Shown: positions 1 through 11,379 of the stretch, one piece after another
Layout of the letters: the number at the start of each line of letters is the position of its first letter
Position numbering within the stretch: position 1 is the first letter of the stretch
Source of the DNA: Siphonodentalium dalli
Lineage: Eukaryota; Mollusca; Scaphopoda; Gadilida; Siphonodentaliidae
Assembly: GCA_032622095.1 (NCBI GenBank)
Contig: CP136069.1
Location: forward strand, 157,161,043 to 157,225,042
DNA length: 64,000 nucleotides
Direction of reading: 5' to 3'
Translations under genes and position numbers: made by a program
The notes under the pieces: generated by a model
What the model was told of the DNA's origin: nothing
Seen by the model: only the letters and a program-made list of their open reading frames with translations
The model's database searches: none

Positions 1-639
1 CTATAGAAAGGTTTCACAATGTTATAATAATTGCTTTGGTACGGAATGAGAAATCTGAACTGATATGAATACAAATTGTGCTAAAGGTTCTTAAAGAGTC
101 GGGCCTTGTTTGAATGTATTAAACGGGTGAAAATTATTATTTCCAGTATATCGGTACATTGTCAGAAATCTTATTCAAAATAGAATAAGACGAAGTTGTA
201 ATTATAAATATAGATAGTTAATATAACTTTGCTAGCTGGTTTCATTGTAAAATTGGTTATTCTATCTAAGGCAAGATCTCATCTACTTTCTGCCATCAAA
301 ATTGTGGCCGATCATGTGCATATAGCAGAAATCATGGAAATTGGTTATCCAACAGGAACCAATATTTCGAGTGAGTTTTCCAATAACATATTATTTAAAT
401 TTTGATCAATGTCTGTAAACCAAATTGGCAAATTGCTCAGGCTCAAGGTTAACTCGTTAAAACATATTTGTGAAACCCTCTAGCCACAGAGCTCGCCAGT
501 GCCTAAACAGTAGATAGGTGTAATTAGTTAAAAGATATACATGTTGATATACCACCACAAATAGAGAGAACATGATAAACAAGAGAGTCAATGACTGAAC
601 TTGAGAAAATAACCAGAATACAGAGAAAGACATGACCTT
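1..639. other. AT-rich intergenic DNA
   Basis: I see no convincing exon, RNA gene or terminal repeat here. All reading frames are short and the base composition is AT-rich. Confidence 0.5.
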
Positions 640-941
640 TAGTTACTTGCCTCTATGGGAGACCTAGGATCAGTTTGAAGTTCCCCAGTTGAAGTCACCT
701 CAATTATGCATTTTACCTCTGCAAATTAGGGGATATAGAAACTGAACAGAAGAGAAACAGTAACTAAAAAAACAATGTTAATTTGAGACTATAGATACTT
801 CTCACAAGATGAGGCCTGAGCAGAATGAGGTTCCCAGAGAGTGAATTTGGTGATGCTAGCTCAATGCGTGGGATAGCATCACTAAATTCACCCTCTGGGG
901 ACCTCATTCTGCAAATGACAGACACACTATTTGCAGGCTTG
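640..941. mobile_element. Family D foldback MITE, copy D1
   Basis: Family D is defined by a motif of the type GAATGAGGTCCCCAGAGGG followed by TGAATTTAGTGATGCTA. It occurs in both orientations in one copy, with an outer end reading GTGTGTCTGTCATTTGCAG. Here the motif pair lies at about 826-915, giving a short hairpin with a small loop. The right end is at 941 (TTTGCAGGCTTG). The left part, with the diagnostic 'atgcattttacctctgcaaattagggg' style interior, is degraded. No transposase is present. The superfamily is unknown. Confidence 0.7.
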
Positions 942-1390
942 ACTGTGGGTGGGAATATATCTAGGCAAACATGCTACGCTATTCACCGGCTAGCAACCAT
1001 ATTTATGTCATATCGGCATGCGACACAATTTATTCCCAGGATTGGTCTTAATCCTAGAGTTTTGACACATGTTTTCTCTCTGGTTCCCGATTGAGTTGAG
1101 CTCTTCACATTTAACCTGTTGTGATATCATGTCACTCGCTGTATGACAAAATGCAGATAAAACCCAAATATGGTCTAAACTGGGCATCGCTTAGCGTGTA
1201 ATTAGCACTTTACTTTTTGCTACTGTAACAAAATGAGCTACATGTACCCCCCCCAGCAAAGAACACTGAAAAAATTGTAACCCTAATACAATCATAAGAA
1301 ATGTGTTATACTCAATATCATTTGGATGTCAATAACATTGTTTTTCATGTTCTCGGTTTCATAGCATAATAACATGTATACATGTATCTG
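942..1390. other. AT-rich intergenic DNA
   Basis: Nothing recognised apart from a short C-run near 1248. Confidence 0.4.
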
Positions 1391-1694
1391 TTAACCTTTT
1401 CATGATGGGAGCTATGCTGGTGCAGCATTAAAGATCCTGTGCCAGTGCATTATCACCTCAGTTATTATCCATTCCACGACTGGAGCTTCTTTAAATTTTG
1501 CAAAAACCATGTGTCAATGCATTCTCTTATATATAACAGAATGCACTGGCTTACAAGGTAAATATTGTTAGGCCAACGTATTCTCTTATACATGTATATG
1601 CAAGGCTCCATATTGGAGATTCGCATATATAAGAGAATGCATTGGCACAGAGTTTTTTTTTAATTTCAGGAAGCTCCATTCATGGAAAGGTTAA
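1391..1694. mobile_element. Family A TTAA hairpin MITE, composite copy A1
   Basis: Family A begins TTAACCCTTTCATGATGGGAG and ends in an inverted version, GAAGGGTTAA, so it is flanked by TTAA as in piggyBac-type insertion. Its interior holds two ~69-bp hairpins of the form GCATTCTCTTATATATGCGAG and its complement. A1 starts with TTAA at 1391 and ends with TTAA at 1691. It contains a second internal end (about 1471, CCATTCCACGACTGGAGC), so it is a fusion of two partial copies. No protein is encoded. Confidence 0.75.
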
Positions 1695-1797
1695 ACCTTT
1701 CTCCCACCATGAAGGCCTTGAGGTGCTTTAATATTGTTTCATTTTATAATATTTCAAGAATTTATATGGTGCCACCCTCCAGTATATCAAGCAACTA

Positions 1798-2342
1798 CAG
1801 CCGTGCTCTAATTAATTGACCCTCTTTAATGAGGCTGACCACCGGTATTACCACAGTAATCGACCACGTTCATGAGATCAACCATGGTCAATTACACCGC
1901 CGACGACCACGGCAGCACATCCCATTCACAGTTAGACCGTACTCTTCATGCGATATTTTAAGTATTTATTTTTTAAGTCGACATTGCAACCACACCAGAA
2001 AAGTTGTTTATATCTGGCGTGGTATGATGCTGCATTGATGACCATGATACATGTACAATCAAAATGTTGGGCAGTGACCAACTTTGTATGTTGAATAAAA
2101 TGTAAACAATTTATTAATTGAATGTATTAAATATGGTTTTCTGTTTAGTTAATTTGAAAATAAAGATCAATTGAAAATTTGGTGATTGAAAATATATAGG
2201 TTGAATTGCCACCATTTTTGAGGTTGCAAAAAAAATTAACACGTTGGTAATTTACTTGGTTATAGCAAATTAAGAATAATACTGTGGTAAGATTACCGGC
2301 CTACAACCTCGTTAAAGGGGTCGATTAATTAGAGCATAGCTG
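1798..2342. mobile_element. TA-flanked MITE with ~55-bp inverted ends
   Basis: The left end from 1798 (CAGCCGTGCTCTAATTAAT) is matched in reverse complement by the right end finishing at 2342 (CAGCTATGCTCTAATTAAT). The similarity runs on for about 55 bp through the CCGGTA/TACCGG and ACCACAGT segments. TA dinucleotides at 1796-1797 and 2343-2344 fit a Tc1/mariner- or pogo-type target duplication (inference). The interior has no transposase-like frame. Confidence 0.75.
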
Positions 2343-2344
2343 TA

Positions 2345-3244
2345 CAAATTATGATCCAATCTTTCCCAGACTAAAAGCACTTATAGCAAGAAGCAAAATA
2401 TATGTAACTAAGCCAACTAAATCCTGAAACAGACTTGACTCAAACTCAATATTATTGGTATTCCTATGAAATTCAATACATTTATAAACCCAATCCATTT
2501 TGAATAAAAATCATAACCCTCACTTTCATTAGAGTTTTTTTTCTATTCTTTATGGATTTATTGGCATTGAATTACGAAGTCAGATGATCAATCAGCAAAT
2601 TCCATGAACTGGAAATTTGCCTCACGACCAGCTAGCATCTAAAACATGGCATGTTCCGCATGTTAACAACGCGGATTAAGCGAACAGTTTAATTAAAACA
2701 ACCAAGCATCTTACAAGCTAAATAAAGTGTCAGAGGTACATGTATCCAACTGTGATGACACATGTTGTTATTTAATCTGTTATGTAAACTTAATGGCAAT
2801 ATGCTGATGGAAATTTCTGTAATTAATATAATTTCCATTTAACAGAAAAGTAAGATATTCTTCAATTCAAGCACATATCAAGGACTGAAGAAAATTCATA
2901 AACTTTTCAAGAAAGTGATCAAATTCAAGGTCTGTTTAAACATGTACAAACTCTGTAAACTGTACATTATGCATGTAAAAGCTTGGTTAATACAGTAGAA
3001 TTTAAATAATTTAAATTATTCATGGCTTAATGCATGTGGGTTAGAGATGGAATAAGATCAACACTCAAAAGAAAATTGTGTTAGCTCCACTACAAGTTTT
3101 CTACAATAGATTGTATCATTGTATGCCAGAGGATTTTTAAAAGAATCTCCAAATGGAACACTACAGCATATGGTTTGCATACAGTACAAATCTGTCACAT
3201 TTTATTTTATCAATAAATTGTGACAGTTAAATTTGCAAATAATA
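2345..3244. other. AT-rich intergenic DNA
   Basis: No coding or repeat signal could be supported. A short AT palindrome lies near 3001. Confidence 0.4.
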
Positions 3245-3455
3245 TTAACCCTTTCATGATGGGAGCTGCACTGGTGCATCATTAAAGACCATGTGCCAGT
3301 GCATTCTCTTATATATGTGAGTCTCCCATAGGGAGCCTCGCATATATAACAGAATGCACTGGTCAACGTAAATATTGTTGGGCCAATGTATTCTATTATA
3401 TATGCAAGGCTCCCTATGGGAGACTTGCTTATATAAGAGAATGCATTGGAATACG
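3245..3455. mobile_element. Family A hairpin MITE, 3'-truncated copy A2
   Basis: It starts with TTAA at 3245 and has both hairpins (about 3294-3362 and 3390-3450), but the right terminal repeat and TTAA are missing. In its second hairpin the usual GCGAG/CTCGC stem segment is GCAAG/CTTGC. Both strands of the stem have changed together, which keeps the pairing. Confidence 0.75.
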
Positions 3456-4536
3456 GTTTTAGAATCATCTAAATATCTATCTGACAAAAAAAAAATAAAA
3501 AAAAATGTTAAGGTAAAAAATATTAGGACTCAGTATTTAAAAAAAACGTTTGGAGACAACACTCTGTGAATTTTAAAGGACCATCCAACAGTGTCATTTT
3601 TTATTTATAATCACACACTGTAACAAAAATATCATTGTTCTAATGTTGAACATCAGATCTATGTCCATAAAGTCCAAATCTTTGTGGAATTTTGTGTGAA
3701 GTGTTTTAATATTACTCAATGATAAATGACTGAAAGCATGAGCTACACATACCCGGTACTAGGATGGCAGCATTGGAAAATGCTGCAGTAAATTTCCTCA
3801 AAAAGAAAAAAAATTTTGAAGTCAAAATTAGTGAAAATGTAAGTTGAGTAGAAAAATATAATTCCCTCAGAATCTGTCAGAACAAATAAAAATTATAAAT
3901 TCAAAAGTAGTAAATATATCTGAGTAGAAAATAAATACTAAAAACGAACTTAATTGAACTGTAGTTGTATCATTATGAAGATAACAAAAACTGAAAGCAT
4001 ATGTTGTGATCCAGTACACTCTTAGGCTCAGATAGATTTTAATCTAAAAACAAATTGTGCACTAACTACCGGTTTGTCCACATCAAATGTTTTCATCACT
4101 TTTATTTTTCTGTGGAAATTTAAAGACATATTACACATTTATTTCACTGCATCAAACAGATCTTTTCCGACTCAATCACTACACTCATTTGAAGAATTCA
4201 TAATTAAACTATTACTGTGAAAATGTTCAATAACATCTACTGTGCCATTTCGTAAAACATGACGTTCAACTACCGTAAGCAGAAATATAAAAAAAAAATC
4301 TGTCGTTCATCACAAACAAATCACCAATAAATAAATTAGAATAATTTTGCGAATGAGAGTCACTTTATTTAATTTATACGAAAAAATGGCGTCATGTGCT
4401 GGCAATTTTGATACAAAAATATATTGAAATACCTGTGTTGAGCAAGGTTATTCGATATGAGCCGCAACAAAATATTTTCAGATCATTTAGATTTGTTCAT
4501 AAAAAAAAAACACAGAAACAACTCTCCAGATGCACA
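3456..4536. other. AT-rich intergenic DNA
   Basis: Very A-rich on the plus strand. No exon-like or repeat structure was recognised. Confidence 0.4.
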
Positions 4537-4939
4537 TTAACCCTTTACCCAACAAACAGGCCAAAAACGCCCAAATACAGCTTCAACAGCCTAAAATATC
4601 TTCGGTCTGTCTCAATAACACCATACAAATATGGATATCATTGGAACCGGTTCATTGACCACATTGTGATGGTTACAGTTATGCCCTGTGCCAATGCATT
4701 CTCTTATATATGCGAGTCGACCATAGGTCGCCTCGCATATATAAGAGAATGCATTGGCCTAAAAAAAATCTTTTTTTAACACTTTTTACCATTTTTTCTT
4801 ACAACAATTTTATAATTTTTTCTTACATTTTTAATATGTTAAGCCAATGCATTCTCTTATATATGCGAGGCGACCTATGGTCGACTCGCATATATAAGAG
4901 AATGCATTGGCACAGGGCCGTTGTTGGGTAAAGGGTTAA
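4537..4939. mobile_element. Family B TTAA double-hairpin MITE, copy B1
   Basis: Family B starts TTAACCCTTTACCCAACA and ends TGTTGGGTAAAGGGTTAA; the TTAA copies are at 4537-4540 and 4936-4939. Two 69-bp hairpins occupy 4690-4758 and 4843-4911. Read base by base, the second is the exact reverse complement of the first. Each is nearly self-complementary, with an off-centre core CGACCATAGGTCG and one T/C mismatch beside it. An AT-rich spacer lies between them. No protein is encoded; a piggyBac-like source transposase is inferred from TTAA and the CCCTTT start. Confidence 0.85.
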
Positions 4940-5855
4940 AAGCCTTTTTTTTGGTTCTTAATATAAAAAATTCTCCTCAGCCATCGCAAATCATGGTTGT
5001 AGCATTCATATCTGGTTCTCAAATCGCAGCAAATCTGACCGGGGCCAATCAGAAGATTATTGGCAGATCTGCGGTTAGCTGCCACCAACATAATATTTTC
5101 TTAAAGTAATGGGGTTCCCCGTTATTTGTTCCACACTATCGTATGTGTAAATGGTTGTTCAAAGTTTATATTGAGTTAGTACTAGCTTATCTCTTGCTTT
5201 GGCACTACAATGTCTTTTTGAGGATAATTTTAACATTAAATATTGAGCTAATAGTGGAAACATGAGTCAATTTATAAGACAAATTTCAACCACCAAATGC
5301 TTCATGAGCTATGTTTATGAAAATTATGAGATCACAACACAGTCTTGCTGCTTTTGTTTTATTTGACTAAAATAAGAGAATTAGAAACCGGTAAATATAC
5401 TTTTCAGTCATATATAATTATTTATAATATTAAATACTTTGGAATATCACATCCGTTTTATAATTATTTATTTATTACATGATCCTACCCTTATTCCATT
5501 CAATAAACCAATTCTATAAATTGTGATATGCAATGTTCGTGCCAGGTGACCATTGACTTTCAGTATGTTGTCTGTTTACGTCTCAAAATACTATGGCTTC
5601 CAATATTTTTTCAACAAACTCTAATGAATGAAGAGTTTAAAAAGTTATTTCTTTAATACATGAAAAAGCCATTAAATATCATGTAAAAGAGTCTTTATTT
5701 ATCTGGGACTATTTTGTTATGTGGGCAATCAATGCATACTGTAGTTAAATAACATGAAACGTCATTGCAGGCCTTATAGAAGCCGATGTTAATTTCATGT
5801 CCCATTTGTTGATTTAAGTACGGTATGTTTTATCAAGATTTTGGATCATGTAATA
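4940..5855. other. AT-rich intergenic DNA
   Basis: Nothing supported. Confidence 0.4.
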
Positions 5856-5970
5856 AATAGAATCTACAACTCGTCCCCAGTTTATAGCAGAATTTACAAA
5901 ACTGATCCAGTAAATTAGGTCGTTTTGTAAATTCCGATATAAACTGGGGACTAGTTGTAGATCTTCTATT
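5856..5970. repeat. 115-bp foldback repeat
   Basis: Arms beginning AATAGAATCTACAACTCGTC and the near-complement ending at 5970 pair over about 50 bp around a loop near 5910 (GATCCAGTAAATTAGGTC). It has the shape of a very short MITE. No clear target duplication was seen. Confidence 0.7.
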
Positions 5971-6101
5971 TAAAATATTGAATACTTAGTAATATCATAT
6001 GGATCTGTTTTAGTAAATAAACAAAAGATTGGATTACATAGACAAAGAACCAATATTCCATGTGTAGAACAAGAATTTTTGGTAATGGAGTGTGAACATA
6101 C

Positions 6102-6298
6102 CAAATACAGAACATTCCACATGCAATAGCCATGCCTAATATGAAACGTAATCCAGATGGAAAACCTAAACGCAACAATTTGGTAAACAAATACATAACC
6201 CAGATGGAACTACTATCCCCACAACTTCCACAAGTCTGTCGGTATGTTGGCATATTCAGCCTTGGGTTATGTTGAGACAACGTTCTCAAGCGCAAACA
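6102..6298 (-). CDS. Possible membrane-protein exon, unidentified
   Basis: On the minus strand an open frame reads through CGSCGDSSSIWVMYLFTK and a hydrophobic run (GLRFILGMAIACGMFCIW). It then meets a GTATGT sequence (rc of 6096-6101) that could be a splice donor. The amphipathic and hydrophobic composition is more exon-like than the surrounding frames. I do not recognise the family and found no partner exon, so chance is a serious alternative. Confidence 0.18.
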
Positions 6299-6508
6299 AT
6301 ATAATAATGCCAGAGATAGGTGAGGTCACCCACATAATGGTAATTCTAATGCTTGTTTCATGCAATAATCAGGCCTTAAAATCCATACTATTTTGCAAGA
6401 ATCAAAATATAGCATTTCTGTAGCGAATCAGCTGCTTTTACGAGAACCAAACTAAGAATCATGATTCTGGTCATGTTTTAAGCCCTGAATTTCAAGGAGT
6501 ACACTTTA

Positions 6509-6777
6509 TAAACCCTTCCATGACTGGAGCTTCCTGAAATTTTGTGAAAACCCTGTGCTATTGCATTCTCTTATATATGCGACTACAAGTCTCCCATGAG
6601 AGCCTCACATATATAAGAGAATACATTGGCATAGCAATATTTACTTTGACATGTAATCTGGGCATTCTCATATACCGTATGTGAGGTTCCCTATGGGAGA
6701 CTTGCAAAAATAAGAAAATGAACTGGCACAGGAACTTTAATGCTGTACCAGTGTAGCTCCCATCATGAAAGGGTTAA
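6509..6777. mobile_element. Family A hairpin MITE, copy A3 (reverse)
   Basis: It lies in reverse orientation: the CCCTTCCATGACTGGAGC end comes first and the ATGAAAGGGTTAA end last (TTAA 6774-6777). The left TTAA has decayed to TTATAA. The second hairpin (6665-6720) is strongly eroded. Confidence 0.75.
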
Positions 6778-7784
6778 ATTTATGTTCTCACTCCTCAAAA
6801 TTTCCAATTCAACATCCAGTTCAAACTGCCACTAAGAGGAACCATGCTTCAATTCAATTCGGTGGTTGTCAGGTGGGTCTATTTTCGCAGGACGGACTAT
6901 TTTGATTTTGTTCGTACATCCGGGAAGTTGTGACGTAATGTGCCCTGAGTTGGGTGACAAATCCAACAGGTTGTAGTCAATGATGCTGATACTATTAATT
7001 TAAACCACGCCTCCCTATACCTACATTCGAGTGCTCATTCAGATATTTTCCATTGATTTGTGGAATTTATGACAATACTCATTAGATCAGGTGCATTCGC
7101 TGTAGGGCGTGTTTTTTATAGAGCAAACCAGTGTCTAAAATTTTGTGATGGCTTCTCAAGTTCTAATATGTCATCAACAGCATTAATTACGCCTTGATTT
7201 CCAACTGAAGTACATTTATTTAGAGAGCTTGACCACCCACATGAATCCAAATAAGTGATAATGCCAAGTTGGTACTGGTTGCCTAGTTTTTGCATGAACA
7301 GAAAAAAGGACAAGCAAACAGATTTTGTACGAACGGTGCATTAGCGATCATGTAATTTTTCAAGGCCTGGTTCATGAACGACTGGGACACAAGAACGAAC
7401 ACAGAGAAACAGGTTTTTTTTTACAATTTGAACACCGAGAACAGCTCCAAGAAAAACCATGACGTCATGTCTGCAGGGTTGGATTCTCACTTCCCCCAAA
7501 ACCAGGGAATGGCAAATTTTCATAACTCATGGTCTGTGGATCTGAATACATGCATTATATACAATAGTACTGTTGAGTGTTGATAGTGAGTGACGCTGAT
7601 GGGGTCGTTGTTGTACAGTTTTATACAAAAATGCACACCATGTGCATTTATGTATACAGTAATGCACACCAGTCTCAGTCGAAGCGTAAATAATTGCTGT
7701 CTGCTCCAAATTTAAACTATTATTCCCCCCCCCGAAGTTCTGATATAAAAGGCATAAATTTCTTTTAGCACAAGGACGAAACTA
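6778..7784. other. Intergenic DNA
   Basis: Short frames occur on both strands near 7120-7700, none resembling a known protein. There is a C-run at 7726. Nothing else is supported. Confidence 0.35.
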
Positions 7785-8693
7785 CAGTCCTTCGATTTTG
7801 AGGTGCGCAATTGCGCGCCTTGTCACGCGCGGATCTAAAAACCAGCGAGTTATTAAATACGCACGCCGAAAATTTCAAATGCGCACCTCGGAATTTGCAA
7901 CCAGTGAACGAGATTTTAACAAACAACACACCAATGGTTAAACACCGACAAGACTATTCACCATGTATCTTTCTCAGCAGTGATGACGATGATTACGAAC
8001 CTGGTAACGAAATTCCGATACTATCAAAGCGAAAGAGGGTTGACTCGTCGGATTCCGGTGAATCTGATTGCGGTAACGATTAGGATTCCACTTCCGAGTT
8101 TGAAACTTTAAGCGAGTCTGATGAGCATGCGCTCTCAGATGCGGAAGTCGACCAATTAGGTTGGCGATTATCGCAATACGATAGGGGAACACTTTTTTGC
8201 TCTGGGTTTCACAGGAAAATGGCTAATTTGATTCTGTTTGTTGCTATATATATATATCACCTCATTTATTATTCTTTTTCATAAACATAAACTAAAACAA
8301 GCCGAAGATGATTTGTTTAAAATTTCTGAACCATGAAACTGGCAATGTTATCAGAGTACGTTATACTTGTGATAGTTACGTTACGCACAATGTGTTCCCC
8401 TATCGTATTGCGATAATCACCAACCGACTAATTACCATGATCAGATTCACCGGGATTGCCGGATTGTTGATGTTATTATCATGTGGACTATTGTACAATA
8501 TAAACAAATGTTTTTATTTCTGTTTCTGTTGCCACACTTGGAATTAAACGTGTGTATACCATTATACTTGTGTTTGTCTTTATAATTTCATCGATGTTAA
8601 TTTGAATTGTGCTCCCTCAAAAAAGACGCGCGCAAATCCCAAAAGCTCCGATCGATATATCGCGCACCTACGTTTTCCAAATTCGAAGGACTG
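7785..8693. mobile_element. DNA element with CAGTCCTTCGA ends and 6-bp duplication
   Basis: The left end CAGTCCTTCGATTTTG at 7785 is matched by the right end, whose complement reads CAGTCCTTCGAATTTG (ending 8693). AAACTA flanks both sides (7779-7784 and 8694-8699), a likely 6-bp target duplication. Sub-terminal DNA is rich in CGCGC and GTGCGC. Inside, segments near 8150-8200 and 8385-8435 are inverted copies of each other. A frame at 7811-8083 carries an acidic run (SSDDDDYEPGNEIP) and a basic patch (SKRKRVDSSDSGESD). It may be the N-terminal remnant of a transposase (inference). Confidence 0.65.
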
Positions 8694-9715
8694 AAACTAT
8701 GATCAAATATTGATCTTAACTAGTATTAAACAGGGACCAAAAGAACTGCATGGTTGTTTGATTGATGAACGGAAGAACAGGAACTTACATGTTATGATCA
8801 ACATGTAGAAAACACTACGACAATGACCCCTGTCGTTACGTGAAACTGGTATGCATTTATGTATAATACAGGAATGCACAGTGTCAGAGTGTGGATCTAT
8901 GTATAAAACATTACGACAATGACCGCATCAGTGTAAGTGACTGAATCGGAACATATGTCAGCAAGTTCAGGCTTCACTTCAACCAGCAACAGATTTTAAT
9001 TTCATTTTCAGTCTTCACTTAGTTTCAAAACCATATGGTGCTTGGAAATGAGCAACACAAAGGCATATACAAATCACCAGAACAACATCATTCTGAAAGC
9101 ACTCTGAAAAGAGAAATATATAATGAATCGGATACGATATTTCCAAGAGACTACACCCATAAATTTTATTGGCTGTCTGTCAATGACACGTCCCCTAATT
9201 TCGCTGTAACGACTAACGGGCGGTTGAAACTGTACACTTACTCAGTTTCACTGCCGAGGATCTGACTATAAATCCCGACTTGCAAGATATAAGTTGTATA
9301 ACGGAAGTCTCTATTGAAATATTCGAATTATCTTCCTATTGAAAAGAAAGCATCGCAAATGGCTTGTCACTCCGAAATAAAATAAGCAGGAAATGCCCCG
9401 ACTGCCATGTTCGGATGGATACGTGTGATAAACATGCGCAATACGATTTGACCTCTGACATCCGCAACGGGCACTTAGCGTTGACCCTGACTTGTGATGG
9501 CGAGTAAAATGGCCGGCATAATACAAAAACGTGCAATCATTATGGGCTAATGGCTATATCAAACACTTTCGTTAATTTTGTTTTATATTTAAGTTATGAC
9601 AGGGCTATTTAAGCCTACCGGTATATTAAACTAATCCAGTTGGCACGCAACCACGGTAACCCACATCATTCCGACTTTACAAACGTGCGGTTCGTAGATA
9701 GTGCGGGGGGTATCC
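8694..9715. other. Intergenic DNA
   Basis: A 76-codon frame at 9035-9265 has no recognisable domain. No repeats or RNA genes were seen. Confidence 0.35.
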
Positions 9716-9850
9716 AGCTAACTGGGACCTTGGCTAACTGGGACCTTGGCTAACTGGGACCTCAAGTCAGGCTAACTGGGACCTTGGCTAACTGGGACCT
9801 TCTGGCTAACTGGGACCTTGGCTAACTGGGACCTTGGCTAACTGGGACCT
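9716..9850 (+). repeat. Left terminal array, 8 x 16 bp
   Basis: Eight GCTAACTGGGACCT words, with short interruptions after copies three (caagtcag) and five (tctg). Confidence 0.9.
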
Positions 9851-10026
9851 TCAGATATATTATGAATCATTTCATTGAAATCATTTTTATTAAGTCATGA
9901 GAAAGTTAAAAACAAATAAATAGATAAATAACATTAAACAGAACAGTAAAAACACAATAAAAACACTATACAAGTCTGCTGGTTTTGCTGTATCTGCATG
10001 TATATACCCATACTGGTATGCTGTAT

Positions 10027-10775
10027 TTACTCTCTGTCACCCATGTCACGCATGTCTGGTTCTTCAACTGGTGAGAATACCTGAGTGCATTCTCTGTCAC
10101 GCCTGTCTGGTTCTGGAACTGGTGCGAATAACTGAGCGCATTCTCTGAGCAGTTGAATGGTTGAGACCTCTTTGGCATCGTATTTGTCCCATAGGCTGAA
10201 GATTTTCCCCTGCATTGCCATGGTGTTCTTCTTTTGGCGACGCTTCAACTTTCCTTCACTCACCATCTTAATTGTTGTCGGAATCTCCTTGGCTTCGTGA
10301 TACAAAAGAGTCAGGAGGAGATACAGTGGTAAGTTCGCCTTCATCGCTCTCTGGTTGAGTTTATTGTGCCATCCTTCGACATCATTGTTGGTTCTTATGC
10401 TGCGTCCGAAGACTGACCATTCATCAACCGACCACACTGGGCTCTTTATCCAGGTTTTCTCAACGTATGCCATATAGTTGCTGACATGAGGTACCTGGCT
10501 GTCTACCTTTGCCTTCAGTCTGTCGAATGCGGCTGGGATGTCGGCGGCAGGCAGGAATGGAATGGACATGACGCGTCTGAGATGTTTGTGGATTCGGTCT
10601 CTTCTGTTGTAAGCAATCTGCAGCTTCTCGACTTGTAGATGTCGCCATAACGCTTGCCCAAAGTGGAAAGAACAGCCGTGGATGATTGGGTCGTTGAAGA
10701 CGGCTCTGATGCCTTGCCATAGTCCAGCCTCAAAGTCGAGCACGAAGGAAGGTGTGTTAACACGGCTTCGAAAAC
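10027..10775 (-). pseudogene. MULE-type transposase, C-terminal part
   Basis: The frame reads from a splice-acceptor-like TTTTCAG (rc of 10776-10782) to a stop at 10027, about 248 codons. Features typical of Mutator-like (MULE, PF10551-like) transposases are visible. FVLDFEAGLW contains the Asp/Glu of the central catalytic block. GCSFHFGQALWRHL is the Cys-x2-His segment that follows it. Further on is TNNDVEGWHNKLN, the conserved late motif. The N-terminal third, with the first catalytic Asp and any zinc finger, is absent. The C-terminus has short degenerate repeats (CTQVF, EPDMRD). The frame has no internal stop, so it is either recent or was selected until recently. Family assignment comes from these motifs alone; activity is unlikely without the missing half. 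Confidence 0.75.
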
Positions 10776-11249
10776 CTGAAAATAAATTATAGTTGATTTG
10801 AAATTTTTACATTTAGTTCTGCTCTTTGATTGATGACTGGTCAGTTGTTACAAGTGAACACAAGTAAGCTGACTAGATCACAAGATCAAATGGACCAACT
10901 GATTAAAACAACAATCGCTTTCAAAACAAACTCACACCTTCACTGTGAATGCCATGAGTAACAATCACTTTATTGCATCTTAACTGTGAATGCCCATAAT
11001 AACCATCACTTTATTGACTTTATTAACAATAAATATTCATAGAAATATATAAGATACAAATAAGATACAAATAAGAAATTAAAATAGTGACCTTCAGTTT
11101 TATAGATTGACAATATATTTTTTTTCATTTTTTTTTTTATTAACTGGTTGAAACATATCTAAAACATTTTTGAAGCAATAACATATATAAAACCAACAAT
11201 ATTCTATTATCAATGTTCTATTCTACTTATATATTTAATAAATATAACC

Positions 11250-11379
11250 AAGGTCCCAGTTAGCCAAGGTCCCAGTTAGCCCAAGGTCCCAGTTAGCCAA
11301 GGTCCCAGTTGGTCATGGTCCCAGTTAGCCAAGGTCCCAGTTAGCCCAAGGTCCCAGTTAGCCAAGGTCCCAGTTAGCT
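11250..11379 (-). repeat. Right terminal array, 8 x 16 bp
   Basis: Eight AAGGTCCCAGTTAGCC words, the complement of the left array. The fourth copy has diverged (GGTCCCAGTTGGTCAT). Confidence 0.9.

Larger units (their letters stand above)
9716..11379. mobile_element. Mutator-like element with repeat-array termini
   Basis: Both ends are arrays of the 16-bp word GGCTAACTGGGACCTT in inverted orientation: eight copies at 9716-9850 and eight at 11250-11379. Between them, on the minus strand, lies the C-terminal half of a MULE-type transposase. The 1.66-kb length and the absence of the N-terminal half make this a truncated copy or one that depends on a missing exon. The flanks carry a similar word on each side (gtgcggggggta at the left, gtgcggggta at the right), but not directly against the arrays, so no target duplication can be claimed. 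Confidence 0.75.

Noticed and set aside
4396-4931. 127- and 73-codon frames with repeated peptide patterns ([17 protein letters not shown])
   Set aside because: The same peptide patterns occur wherever the family A and B hairpins lie; they are translations of the MITE hairpin.
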